A DNA stretch of 64,000 bases from Fuerstiella marisgermanici (lineage in GTDB: Bacteria > Planctomycetota > Planctomycetia > Planctomycetales > Planctomycetaceae). The DNA is taken from assembly GCF_001983935.1 (NCBI RefSeq), contig NZ_CP017641.1, positions 2,542,001 through 2,606,000 of the forward strand. Reading direction: 5' to 3'. The position numbers were made by a program, and so were the translations under genes. The notes beneath the pieces were generated by a model. That model was not told the origin of the DNA, did not search any database, and saw only the letters and a list, made by a program, of their open reading frames with translations. Within the stretch, counting starts at the first letter, position 1. Every line of letters begins with the position of its first letter. Positions 18,495-27,395 of the stretch are shown here, piece by piece.

Positions 18495-19292
18495 GTGACA
18501 ACCCCCGTAGAACTTTTTCAAGCCGGCAAACTTACAGACGCCGTTGCCGCGGCCAACGAAGCCGTCCGCAACGATCCGTCGTCTGTCGTCCCCCGCAGCC
18601 AGCTTGCCGAACTTTTGTGTTTTGATGGCAATCTGGAACGCGCCGACAAACAGCTGGATGCAACTCTGTCTATCGATCCCGATTCGCTGCACGGCACCTC
18701 GCTGCTGCGGCACCTGATTCGGTCCGAAATGTCACGCCGGGAGGTCTACGAAGAAGGCCGCATTCCCGAATTCCTGAGTCAGCCGACGGACGCTCAACAG
18801 AAGCGGCTGAAGGCGCTTCTCAACCTGCGAGATGGCGACTTCGCTGGTGCCGCTCAGTTATTGGCGGAAGCCAGTGAGCTGGAGCCTGAGGTTACGGGGA
18901 CCTTGAACGGTAAGGCCTTCGAAGGTATGCGAGATCTGGACGATCTGCTGGGGCCGACCATCGAAGTCTATACGGCCACCGGGCAGTACTACTGGCTGTC
19001 GATTGACCAGATTAAGTCGATTGAACTGTCAGACATCGAACATCTGTCCGACATGCTTTGGCGAGCTGCGGAAATCGAAACTGTGGGCGAAGTCGCCGGC
19101 CGCATTCATATTCCCGCTCTGTACCACGGTTCGCATACGTCCGAAGATGAACGTATCCGAATTGGTCGAGCGACAGACTGGAAGCAGCAGTCCGAGGACG
19201 CCCCCGTGCAGGGATCGGGGCAGCGCGAATGGCTTGTGGGCGAAGACGCAGTGACGATCACTGAAGTGAAGACGATTACGATTGGTGATTAG
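18495..19292 (+). CDS. tagJ: T6SS accessory protein TagJ (ImpE/SciE)
   Basis: This 265-residue protein starts at GTG 18495. An N-terminal TPR-like helical half (LFQAGKLTDAVAAANEAVRNDP; R-x-x-LAELLCFDGNLERADKQL) is followed by the ImpE C-terminal domain with W-L-S-I-D-Q-I-K-S-I-E and RDLDDLLGPTIEVY. ImpE/TagJ proteins bind TssB and are linked to sheath handling by ClpV. It occupies the impE position between tssC2 and tssE. Confidence 0.9.
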   Translation: MTTPVELFQAGKLTDAVAAANEAVRNDPSSVVPRSQLAELLCFDGNLERADKQLDATLSIDPDSLHGTSLLRHLIRSEMSRREVYEEGRIPEFLSQPTDAQQKRLKALLNLRDGDFAGAAQLLAEASELEPEVTGTLNGKAFEGMRDLDDLLGPTIEVYTATGQYYWLSIDQIKSIELSDIEHLSDMLWRAAEIETVGEVAGRIHIPALYHGSHTSEDERIRIGRATDWKQQSEDAPVQGSGQREWLVGEDAVTITEVKTITIGD

Positions 19293-19425
19293 TCAAATCA
19301 CCTGACCAGTTCAGTATCGCTTCACCGTCAATTCCATCCAGTGGGTGAAATCGAGGGTAAAGTCAGTTCGGCAAAGGGACCAAAGTCCGTTCTTCGTTCT
19401 GCAGCTTCAACAAGGACCAAAGTCA

Positions 19426-19911
19426 GTGAGTACCGGGTATTCCGATCGCAGCAAAATTCGGTTGTCGTTGCTGGACCGCTTGCTGGACAACGAACCGGAT
19501 AATTCGAAAGAAGCGCCGCAGGATGATGCCGAAAAACTTCGGATCATCCAGCAGTCGGTACGTCGCGATCTGGAAAGCCTTCTTAACACGCGTTACCGCT
19601 GCGTGTCCTGGCCGCCGGAGTTCGACGAAATCGATGATTCACTGATCAACTACGGCATTCCGGACTTCACCGCCAGCAGCCTGAACGCCGCTGGTGACTC
19701 TGATGTTCTGGTCAACGCCATCCGCAAAGCAATCAAACTGTTCGAACCGCGACTGGTCGATGTCCGAGTGACTCCGGTCCCCAACGACCAGTACTACGAC
19801 CGCACCTTCCGCTTTCGAATCGAAGGCATGTTGGTTGTGGAAGACGGACGTCATCGAGTGAAGTACGACTCGTCGATGGAATCCTCCACCGGCCAGTTTG
19901 ACATTCTGTGA
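19426..19911 (+). CDS. tssE: T6SS baseplate protein TssE (gp25-like)
   Basis: The reading frame opens at 19345, but GTG 19426 gives the expected N-terminus (STGYSDRSKIRLSLLDRLLD) and has an AAGGA ribosome site nine bases before it. The 161-residue product has the gp25-like wedge motif set: R-x-SLLDRL, LNTRYRC, INYGIPDF, and A-I-x-x-FEPRL followed by V-x-V. TssE is the baseplate wedge protein that nucleates the sheath. The tssF ATG follows 7 bp later. Confidence 0.9.
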   Translation: MSTGYSDRSKIRLSLLDRLLDNEPDNSKEAPQDDAEKLRIIQQSVRRDLESLLNTRYRCVSWPPEFDEIDDSLINYGIPDFTASSLNAAGDSDVLVNAIRKAIKLFEPRLVDVRVTPVPNDQYYDRTFRFRIEGMLVVEDGRHRVKYDSSMESSTGQFDIL

Positions 19912-19918
19912 GGAACCA

Positions 19919-21769
19919 ATGAGCGAGACACTCGACGCGTGGTATCAAAAGGAACTGGATTATTTCCGGCAAAGCGCTGGCGATTTTGCCGAACGCTTCC
20001 CGAAGATCGCCAACCGTCTTAGCCTCAGCGGCAAGGACATTAAAGACCCTCATGTCGAACGGCTGGTCCAGGCGTTCGCGTACCAGAACGCGCGCATCCG
20101 GCACAAACTGGATGACAGCTTTCCGGAAATTGCCGACGCAATGCTGGATATTCTGTATCCACACATGCTCGCGCCCGTGCCGTCGATGTCGATTCTGCGC
20201 TTCGCACTCAGCGATGCTCAGGCCGACCAGACGGATGGATATCACGTCAAGTCTGGTACGTACGTCGAAACCGAACCGGTGTTCGGACACAACTGCCGTT
20301 TTCGAACCAGTTATCCCGTCGCACTGTTTCCGCTGGCCAACAAGAGTACTCGACTTTTGCCGCAGCCATTTTCCGGGCCGGCCACGCGAGGCAAATCAGA
20401 AGCGGTTTCGACACTGCGTTTCGACTTCAGCACGCTCGATCCCGAACTGCCGCTGGGCGAATTCGCGTTGGATCATCTTCGCTTCTTCGTGAACCTGCCA
20501 AACTTCGAAAAAGCGGCGCAGCTACTGGAAACCGTGCTAACCCAAACCATCGAAGTCGTCATCTGCGGCGAAGATCCGACCGAAGCCGTCGCCGTACTGG
20601 GGCCGGATTGCATTAAGGCGGTGGGTTTCGATGCCGACGAAGCCGTCCTTCCTCACAACCCACGTTCATTTCCCGGCTATCGCCTGCTGACAGAATATTT
20701 TGTCCTGCCGCAGAAGTTTCTGTTCTTCGACGTCACGGGACTCACGCCGGACATCCTGAAGCGGCTGGGCACAAAGTTGCAGATCAGCATTCTGCTAAAG
20801 GAATGCCCATCGGCATTGGAAAATCTTGTTTCGCCCGACACCGTTTGCACCGGCTGCACGCCGATCATCAACCTGTTCGAAAAAACGGCGGACGCTGTAC
20901 CTCTGACATTTCGCCGCACGGAATACCGCATCGTGCCCGATGCGCGAGCCGAATCGTCGATGGAAATTTATTCGGTCAACGACATCAAAGTCGAAACTCA
21001 GCGCAACGAAGTCCGCCCGTTTCGTAAATTCTATTCTGTGAATCACACAGAAGTTTCGGGCGACACCGGATACTGGCACGCGACTCGCCGCCCTGGCCCT
21101 GTCGAAGGCGACGCGGGAACACTAAACGTGCCGACTGAGATGTTTGTCACACTGGTCGACCCGGAATTTTCGCCACGTCGGCCGGGCGAAGGCATGATGT
21201 ACGCGAGGTTGACCTGCTTTAACCGCGACCTGCCGGAAGAACTGACCAAACAACGAACAGCCAAGCAGATTCGCTTTGATGTGGTAGGTGGTCGAGGCCC
21301 CATATCGCGCATCGACTGTTTGGTTTCGCCAACACCCACACTACGACAGCATTTGGGGCGCCGCAACCTGTGGCCGTTGGTGTCGCAGTTGTCGCTGAAT
21401 CATCTTTCGCTGATGGATTCCGACAACGCCGTGAACGCGATTCAGGAAATTCTGGCGTTGAACGATGTTCGCGATTCGGCCGAGACGCGAAATCTGGTGC
21501 AGGGCATTCATTCTCTGGGCAGCCAGCCTTTGGTGCAGCGAATCAATAATGCTTTCGCCCGAGGCACTCAGATTAACGTGGTGTTCGATGACGAAAACTT
21601 TTCGGGCGACAGTGCCTTCTTGTTTGCGACGATTCTTAACCGCTTCTTCGGCATGTACACGTCGATCAATTCTTTCACCAAACTGACCGCAACAACCCGT
21701 CTGCGGCAATCGCGAAAACAGGACAAGTGGACATGGCCGGCTCAGGCGGGCGACCGGTTCCTGATTTAA
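19919..21769 (+). CDS. tssF: T6SS baseplate protein TssF
   Basis: ATG 19919 is preferred to an upstream in-frame start at 19898; it gives the typical TssF opening (LDAWYQKELDYFRQSAGDFA followed by ERFPKIANRL). The 616-residue protein carries other VasA/ImpG hallmarks such as the D-P-H-V-E-R-L-V-Q-A-F-AYQNARIR block. TssF joins TssE, TssG and TssK in the baseplate. It overlaps the tssG start by 37-43 bp. Confidence 0.95.
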   Translation: MSETLDAWYQKELDYFRQSAGDFAERFPKIANRLSLSGKDIKDPHVERLVQAFAYQNARIRHKLDDSFPEIADAMLDILYPHMLAPVPSMSILRFALSDAQADQTDGYHVKSGTYVETEPVFGHNCRFRTSYPVALFPLANKSTRLLPQPFSGPATRGKSEAVSTLRFDFSTLDPELPLGEFALDHLRFFVNLPNFEKAAQLLETVLTQTIEVVICGEDPTEAVAVLGPDCIKAVGFDADEAVLPHNPRSFPGYRLLTEYFVLPQKFLFFDVTGLTPDILKRLGTKLQISILLKECPSALENLVSPDTVCTGCTPIINLFEKTADAVPLTFRRTEYRIVPDARAESSMEIYSVNDIKVETQRNEVRPFRKFYSVNHTEVSGDTGYWHATRRPGPVEGDAGTLNVPTEMFVTLVDPEFSPRRPGEGMMYARLTCFNRDLPEELTKQRTAKQIRFDVVGGRGPISRIDCLVSPTPTLRQHLGRRNLWPLVSQLSLNHLSLMDSDNAVNAIQEILALNDVRDSAETRNLVQGIHSLGSQPLVQRINNAFARGTQINVVFDDENFSGDSAFLFATILNRFFGMYTSINSFTKLTATTRLRQSRKQDKWTWPAQAGDRFLI

Positions 21770-22848
21770 TCCAGGACCTGCTGAACTCCCCTCAGGATTT
21801 TGATTTCTTTCAGGCCGTACGGATTATCGAACTGTACGTCGCCGAAGGTAGCGAACAGACGCTCACCGGCCAGATCGGTGGAGATCGCGGTCCGCAGTCA
21901 GAACCTGTCGCGTTCAAAGCATTGCCCTCGCTGTCATTTCCACCAGGGCAGATCGCCGCTCTGGCTCCGCGAGATCGAAAGGATCGAGCGGCGTTGCGCA
22001 GCGGAGACGCCACAGAAGTGCCGCTGCCGCTGGACATGACCGTGTCGTTTATGGGGCTGACCGGTCCCAATGGAGTGCTGCCTAGTCACTACACAACGTT
22101 GTTGATCGAACGGTCTCACGCACGCTACAAAGACCACACGCTGCGGGAATTCTTCGACCTGTTTAATCACAGATCGGTCTCGCTGTTTTATCGAGCGTGG
22201 GAGAAGTATCACTTTCCGTATTCGTATGAACGTTCGCAGCAGTCGGGCGAATACGAAGACGACCTGTTTACGCGTTGCCTGTTTAGTTTGGCGGGTCTGG
22301 AAATCCCTGGCCTGAGGCATCGCTTTCTGTTCGACGACCAAACGATGGTGTTCTATGGAGGGTTGTTCAGTCAACGCTGCCGTAACGCCAGTGGTCTTGA
22401 ACAGATTGTTGAGCACTACTTTCAGGTGGAAGCCGAAGTTATTCAATTCTGCGGCCAGTGGCTGTACCTTCCGGAAGACACGCAGTCCAGCATGCCGTCA
22501 AAGCAGCATCGCGACGGCCTGAACCTGGAACTCGGCCAATCTGCCGTTGTTGGTTCGCGCGTGTGGGATGTGCAAAGTCGAGTACGCATTCGACTGGGCC
22601 CGCTTACGCTTGATGAATTTTACGAATTCCTGCCGGGCGGCCAACACCTCGAATGCCTGTCAGAGATTATTCGATTCTACCTCGGACTCGAACTGGATTT
22701 CGATGTCCAACTGGTATTGCGCAAGGAAGATGTTCCGCCCTGCGAACTTAGCGCAGGCCCCGACTTTCAGCCACGACTTGGCTGGAACACATGGATGGCG
22801 TCGGATTCGTTAACGAAAGATTCCGAAGATGCTGTGTTCCGATTCTAG
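21727..22848 (+). CDS. tssG: T6SS baseplate protein TssG
   Basis: This 373-residue VasB/ImpH-family protein has the motifs P-Q-D-F-DFFQAVRIIE near the N-terminus, VSFMGLTGPNGVLPSHYTTL and the D-L-F-N-H-R-x-VSLFYRAWEKY segment. The start may be GTG 21727 or ATG 21733, both inside the end of tssF; coupling with tssF is likely in either case. The protein completes the TssEFG baseplate set. Confidence 0.94.
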   Translation: MDMAGSGGRPVPDLIQDLLNSPQDFDFFQAVRIIELYVAEGSEQTLTGQIGGDRGPQSEPVAFKALPSLSFPPGQIAALAPRDRKDRAALRSGDATEVPLPLDMTVSFMGLTGPNGVLPSHYTTLLIERSHARYKDHTLREFFDLFNHRSVSLFYRAWEKYHFPYSYERSQQSGEYEDDLFTRCLFSLAGLEIPGLRHRFLFDDQTMVFYGGLFSQRCRNASGLEQIVEHYFQVEAEVIQFCGQWLYLPEDTQSSMPSKQHRDGLNLELGQSAVVGSRVWDVQSRVRIRLGPLTLDEFYEFLPGGQHLECLSEIIRFYLGLELDFDVQLVLRKEDVPPCELSAGPDFQPRLGWNTWMASDSLTKDSEDAVFRF

Positions 22849-22913
22849 TACCTTGTCAGGCCCCTGGTGTTTTTGTGAACACTAGCGCGCTGACCTTCCG
22901 CTATTACAGTTGT

Positions 22914-22940
22914 TAAGCAGCCGCGACCAGCGGCCGCTTA
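22914..22940 (+). other. Hairpin in the tssG-clpV spacer
   Basis: TAAGC-A-GCCGC at 22914-22924 pairs with GCGGC-C-GCTTA at 22930-22940 around a 5-base loop, with one internal A-C mismatch. No T-run follows, so it is not a standard terminator. The remaining spacer 22849-23088 holds no supported gene; a clpV promoter may lie here. Confidence 0.5.
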
Positions 22941-23088
22941 CCTGCAACGATATGCCGACTGACTGCCAGGGGTGACTTGCAAATAGGCCCGTCGAAGGTG
23001 ACGCTATGCACCCCGGCAGCGACCCATGAATTTCCACGTTTAAAACTCTATCTTTCGAACTCCCAACGTTCCTCAGGGCTAAACAAAA

Positions 23089-25872
23089 ATGACCGCCGTC
23101 AATCTTAAATCACTGATTGGAAAACTTAACGACGTTTGCACTCGATCGCTGGAAGGTGCCGCCGGGCTCTGTATGTCTCGGACGAATTACAACGTCGAAA
23201 TCGAACACTGGTTGCTAAAGCTGCTGGAAGGATCCAACACCGACATCCACGCCATCGCCAAAGCCTTCGCCATCGATCCGTCGCGACTGACGGCCGACGT
23301 GATGAAAGCGATTGACAAATTAAAAACCGGCAACTCAAGCCAGCCGCTTCTGTCTCAGCACACCGTCGATCTCGCGCGCGAAGCATGGGTGCTCGGCTCG
23401 ATCGACTACTCGGCCGGAAAAACTCGTTCAGGTCACCTGCTGTTGGCATTGTTGACGGACACATCTCTGTCGCAAATCGCACGAGGCATCTCGAAGGAAC
23501 TCGACAAAATATCACCAGAAGCTCTGGCGCGAGACCTGCAAACGATCCTGGCAGATAGCTCAGAAGCAGGCTCAGACGTCGTCAGTTCGTCCAGCGGTTC
23601 CGGAGGCGGTGGTACGCCGGGACCTCGCCCCGGTGGTCAAACGCCGCATCTGGACCAATACACGATTGACCTGACAGCACGTGCTCGAGAAGGCAAGATC
23701 GATCCGGTCCTGGGACGCGATTCGGAAATCCGGCAGATCGTCGACATTCTGACTCGTCGTCGCCAGAACAATCCGATCATGACGGGGGAAGCAGGCGTTG
23801 GTAAAACGGCCGTCGTCGAAGGCTTCGCGCTGCGGATCGCACAGGGAGACGTCCCACCAGCGTTGCAGACAGTCGCATTGCGCACGCTGGACCTCAGCCT
23901 GCTGCAGGCCGGAGCGGGCGTTAAAGGCGAATTCGAAAACCGACTGAAAGGCGTCATCGAAGAGGTCAATCGATCGGTCACACCCATCATCCTGTTTATC
24001 GACGAAGCTCACACACTGATCGGTGCTGGCGGACAGGCCGGGCAGGGCGATGCCGCCAACATGCTGAAGCCCGCCTTGGCAAGAGGCGAACTGCGCACGA
24101 TCGCTGCCACGACCTGGGCCGAATATAAGAAGTACTTCGAACGAGACGCCGCACTCGCGCGACGGTTTCAGGTGGTGAAGGTTGACGAACCGGAAATTTC
24201 GAAAGCCATCGCCATGATGCGAGGCCTTGTCGACACGCTGCAGGACCATCACAAGATTGAGATCCTGAACGAAGCGGTTGAGGATTCCGTACGACTTTCC
24301 AGCCGCTACATTTCGGGCCGTCAGCTTCCTGACAAGTGCGTCAGCCTTCTGGACACGGCCTGTGCGCGAGTTGCGATCGGCCACACGACCACTCCACCCG
24401 CCATCGAAGACTGCCAGCGAACCATCGATCAGACATCCGTTGCGATCGAAGTGCTGGAAAGAGAACTAGCAACAGGTGCCGACCACGCAGAAGAAGTGGA
24501 AGCGCTGAAACAAAAGAAGGAAGAAACGAAGGCTCGCTACGAAGAACTCAAAGAGCAGTGGACGAAGGAACGCGAACTGATCGATCAGATCCGAGACATT
24601 CGCGGCAAACTGTCCGGCGAATCAGTGCCGCAACACGAAGAGAATGCTGAGGCCGCTGACACCAAAAAAGAGGCAGACGGCAAAGCGAAGGATGCCAAAG
24701 CTGATCAAGCCACGGCCGAAAAACCAGCAGCGGATAGTCCGGCTGATGCGGCCAAGCAGCCACCTTTGTCGGAAGAAGATCGAGCCAAGCTGATTGCGGA
24801 GCTGGAGGAAATCGACAAAAAGCTGGAAGAGATTCAGGGCGAAAACCCACTGATGCAGGCGTGCGTGGATTCGCAGGCGGTCGCGGAAATCGTTTCGTCG
24901 TGGACCGGAATTCCGGTCGGACGCATGGTGAGCGACGAGATCAACACGATCCTGGCCCTCGACAAAGAAATGCAGAAACGAGTTGTTGGGCAGGATCACG
25001 GTCTAAAGGAAATCGCGGAACGCATTCGTACTTCGCGAGCCAACTTGACAGACCCGGATCGTCCGATCGGTGTGTTCTTCCTTGTCGGCCCCAGCGGTGT
25101 CGGCAAAACAGAAACCGCGATCACGCTGGCCGAACTGCTGTACGGCGGCGAACAGAACATGACCACGATCAACATGAGCGAGTTCAAGGAAGAGCACAAG
25201 GTTTCACTGCTGATGGGCTCGCCTCCGGGTTACGTCGGTTACGGCGAAGGCGGTGTGCTGACCGAAGCCGTGCGTCGCAAGCCGTACAGCGTGGTGCTGC
25301 TGGACGAAATGGAGAAAGCTCACTCGGGCGTGCAGGACGTTTTCTATCAGGTGTTCGACAAAGGCAACATGAAGGACGGCGAAGGCCGCGACATCGACTT
25401 CCGCAATACGGTGATCATTATGACATCCAATGCGGCCACCGAAACGATGATGAAGCTGTGTGCCGATCCGGAAACAATGCCCGCCCCGGAAGCTTTGGCG
25501 TTGGCCTTGCATCCTGAACTGCTGAAGAGTTTCAAGCCCGCGTTTTTGGGTCGAATCGTTGTCGTGCCTTACTTCCCGCTTAGCGACGACATCATGAGGC
25601 AGATTGCCGTGTTGAAGCTGGGCAAGGTGGCTCGCCGCGTCAACGAACACTACGACGCAGAATTCACGTGGACCGATGCTGTTTTGGATCACATCGTCAG
25701 CCGCTGCACCGAAGTGGACAGTGGAGCTCGTAACGTCGACCGTATTCTGACCGGTTCGTTGCTGCCACAGATGTCAGCTGAATTTCTGTCCCGGATGGCT
25801 GAAGGCGAATCCGTCTCCAGCGCTGTCGTGAACGTCACCGATGATGGTGAGTTCCAGTTTACTCTGACGTAA
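23089..25872 (+). CDS. clpV: T6SS sheath-disassembly ATPase ClpV (TssH)
   Basis: This 927-residue Clp/Hsp100 ATPase has an N-domain typical of ClpV (CTRSLEGAAGLCMSRTNYNVEIEHWLL), a first Walker A GEAGVGKTA near residue 232, and a second GPSGVGKTE near residue 667. The hinge I-V-S-S-W-T-G-I-P-V-G-R-M lies before the second domain. The middle region carries an unusual insert (about residues 510-565) rich in Ala, Lys, Asp and Glu. ClpV recycles contracted TssBC sheaths. It is the last T6SS gene here, 240 bp after tssG. Confidence 0.95.
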   Translation: MTAVNLKSLIGKLNDVCTRSLEGAAGLCMSRTNYNVEIEHWLLKLLEGSNTDIHAIAKAFAIDPSRLTADVMKAIDKLKTGNSSQPLLSQHTVDLAREAWVLGSIDYSAGKTRSGHLLLALLTDTSLSQIARGISKELDKISPEALARDLQTILADSSEAGSDVVSSSSGSGGGGTPGPRPGGQTPHLDQYTIDLTARAREGKIDPVLGRDSEIRQIVDILTRRRQNNPIMTGEAGVGKTAVVEGFALRIAQGDVPPALQTVALRTLDLSLLQAGAGVKGEFENRLKGVIEEVNRSVTPIILFIDEAHTLIGAGGQAGQGDAANMLKPALARGELRTIAATTWAEYKKYFERDAALARRFQVVKVDEPEISKAIAMMRGLVDTLQDHHKIEILNEAVEDSVRLSSRYISGRQLPDKCVSLLDTACARVAIGHTTTPPAIEDCQRTIDQTSVAIEVLERELATGADHAEEVEALKQKKEETKARYEELKEQWTKERELIDQIRDIRGKLSGESVPQHEENAEAADTKKEADGKAKDAKADQATAEKPAADSPADAAKQPPLSEEDRAKLIAELEEIDKKLEEIQGENPLMQACVDSQAVAEIVSSWTGIPVGRMVSDEINTILALDKEMQKRVVGQDHGLKEIAERIRTSRANLTDPDRPIGVFFLVGPSGVGKTETAITLAELLYGGEQNMTTINMSEFKEEHKVSLLMGSPPGYVGYGEGGVLTEAVRRKPYSVVLLDEMEKAHSGVQDVFYQVFDKGNMKDGEGRDIDFRNTVIIMTSNAATETMMKLCADPETMPAPEALALALHPELLKSFKPAFLGRIVVVPYFPLSDDIMRQIAVLKLGKVARRVNEHYDAEFTWTDAVLDHIVSRCTEVDSGARNVDRILTGSLLPQMSAEFLSRMAEGESVSSAVVNVTDDGEFQFTLT

Positions 25873-26152
25873 GGTGGCCGAGTCCACAGCCGTTTCAAGG
25901 CGTTGCTCGGAAGCGCTGCCGTTGCTCGTTCTTCAACGAGGCGAATCCGGCGCGGCTTTGACAGAGTCAGACTTTAAGCGGCCGTCAGACGTGTGGCGAC
26001 GAAGCGGCCGTTCGAAGATCGCAAATTGTGAACCGGGGTCTATCGCGCAAATGCGGAAGGCCCCGCCTTTCATAGCGAAATGGGCAGCGGGTGTCTTCAG
26101 TCATGACAATTCAACTGCGACTCGCAACCGGTCCACACTGCCCGACGATCGG

Positions 26153-26190
26153 CACGAAAAAGCCCCAGGGCTATTTATAACCCTGGGGCT
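26153..26190 (-). terminator. Rho-independent terminator
   Basis: AGCCCCAGGG (26161-26170) and CCCTGGGGCT (26181-26190) form a perfect 10-bp stem with a 10-base AT-rich loop. Read leftward the stem is followed by five T residues. It lies about 60 bp past the stop of the 194-aa leftward gene and so terminates that gene. The remaining spacer 25873-26152 shows nothing I can name. Confidence 0.88.
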
Positions 26191-26249
26191 GATTTCTGCC
26201 TTGGCCAGTGTTATGCGATTCGCATCGACACCGGCCTTCGGGCAATTTG

Positions 26250-26834
26250 CTAATTCATCGCCGGACCGGCACACCGGATGAGGTGGTCTTTGTCGATGTA
26301 GACCACTTCTTCGGTTTGGTCCACATGAGTGAACGGGATCGGCCAGTACGAGCGGATTGTCTTGTCGTAGAACACCGTACACTTGAAGTGACAGTGGTGC
26401 AGACGAGCCGGGCCGACCAATGGGTAGACCTTACATTCGTCCAGCCGGTCGACGATTTTTTCGACCACGATACGAACGTTATTGCGTTGAGTTTCCTGGA
26501 GGAACGCAATACCACCGGAGACATCATCCGGAAGAGAGCGAATCACCTGGTCATCGCTGGGCGGATCGACGCAGAACGTTGGCGCGTTCTCACCTTCGAT
26601 CGGGTCCAGCACGGGGACGCGGTTGTACCGTTCGTCTTCCCAAAGCTGATCTTCCAACCGCCCCATTTGATAGGGCGTGATGGGCATGACGGGAAGTGTT
26701 TCCCAGAACAGCATGTATTCGTAGATGACGCCGATGAAGCCGCCCGTCAGTGTGCACCCACTGTTGACGAAGGTCATCAGGCAGATTGCACTGAGAACCA
26801 CCGATCGTCGAAGATGCCTGCCAAACGTGTGCAT
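26250..26834 (-). CDS. Possible lipoprotein, unknown function
   Basis: The frame is open from 26963, but the ATG at 26834 (or the one at 26843) gives a sensible export signal: basic start (MHTFGRHLRRS), hydrophobic core (VVLSAICLMTFV), then N-S-G-C. The cysteine fits a lipoprotein site, although Asn at -3 is not ideal. The 194-residue product has conserved-looking cysteines and acidic patches (CVDPPSDDQV, CKVYPLVGPARLHHCHFKC) but no family I recognise. It is monocistronic with its own terminator, and convergent with clpV. Confidence 0.75.
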   Translation of the reverse strand: MHTFGRHLRRSVVLSAICLMTFVNSGCTLTGGFIGVIYEYMLFWETLPVMPITPYQMGRLEDQLWEDERYNRVPVLDPIEGENAPTFCVDPPSDDQVIRSLPDDVSGGIAFLQETQRNNVRIVVEKIVDRLDECKVYPLVGPARLHHCHFKCTVFYDKTIRSYWPIPFTHVDQTEEVVYIDKDHLIRCAGPAMN

Positions 26835-26963
26835 TGCTTCCATTCCTGCCAGGATTCCAGGCCGTAGCCCTTCGAAGTTGCCGTGTTTGAAGTAACCACT
26901 CGTGCGGTTAACTTTCGCGTACGACCTCAGGTCACGCGACGACTTTCTGTACCGGCGTAACAA

Positions 26964-27395
26964 CTGTGCTTCAGCGTTACAAACGTCGTCCTTCTGAGTA
27001 TCGATCGTTCCGATTGGGTAACTTGTGAAAATGTTTCGATTTTACGGAAGGAATCAGTCAGTCCGGTTATATCGAACGAACCACCCCACAAAACACGAGC
27101 CTTTCCTGAGGCTGAACGCGGCGCAAGCCTGTACTGGTCGGCGGAATCCGCCGGTATCAGCGAATCCTCCAACGCGCGTGCTTGTACCACTGGCCGCTGT
27201 GACGGCAGCGCGGGAACCACTTTCGTTCGCTGCTGCAGACGTATTTGCATGGACTGTGGCCGAAAAAGCCCCGCGACGCTTTCCGTGACGCACCAAAATT
27301 TGCATCATCGGTGAGTGGTGCCCACCGACGGCGTGTGGTTGCGAAAGTGACCACGGATGTTTCAGCAAAACTCTGTTCGATGACTGTCGCACTTT
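26964..27395. other. Spacer upstream of the GntP-type gene
   Basis: This 430-bp spacer lies between two divergent genes. I see no coding frame with recognisable content and no strong hairpin. It presumably holds the promoters of both genes; no specific site can be assigned by eye. Confidence 0.35.

Noticed and set aside
26964-27395. Gene in the spacer before the GntP-type permease
   Set aside because: Open frames here are short, overlap each other in different frames and lack ribosome sites or motifs.
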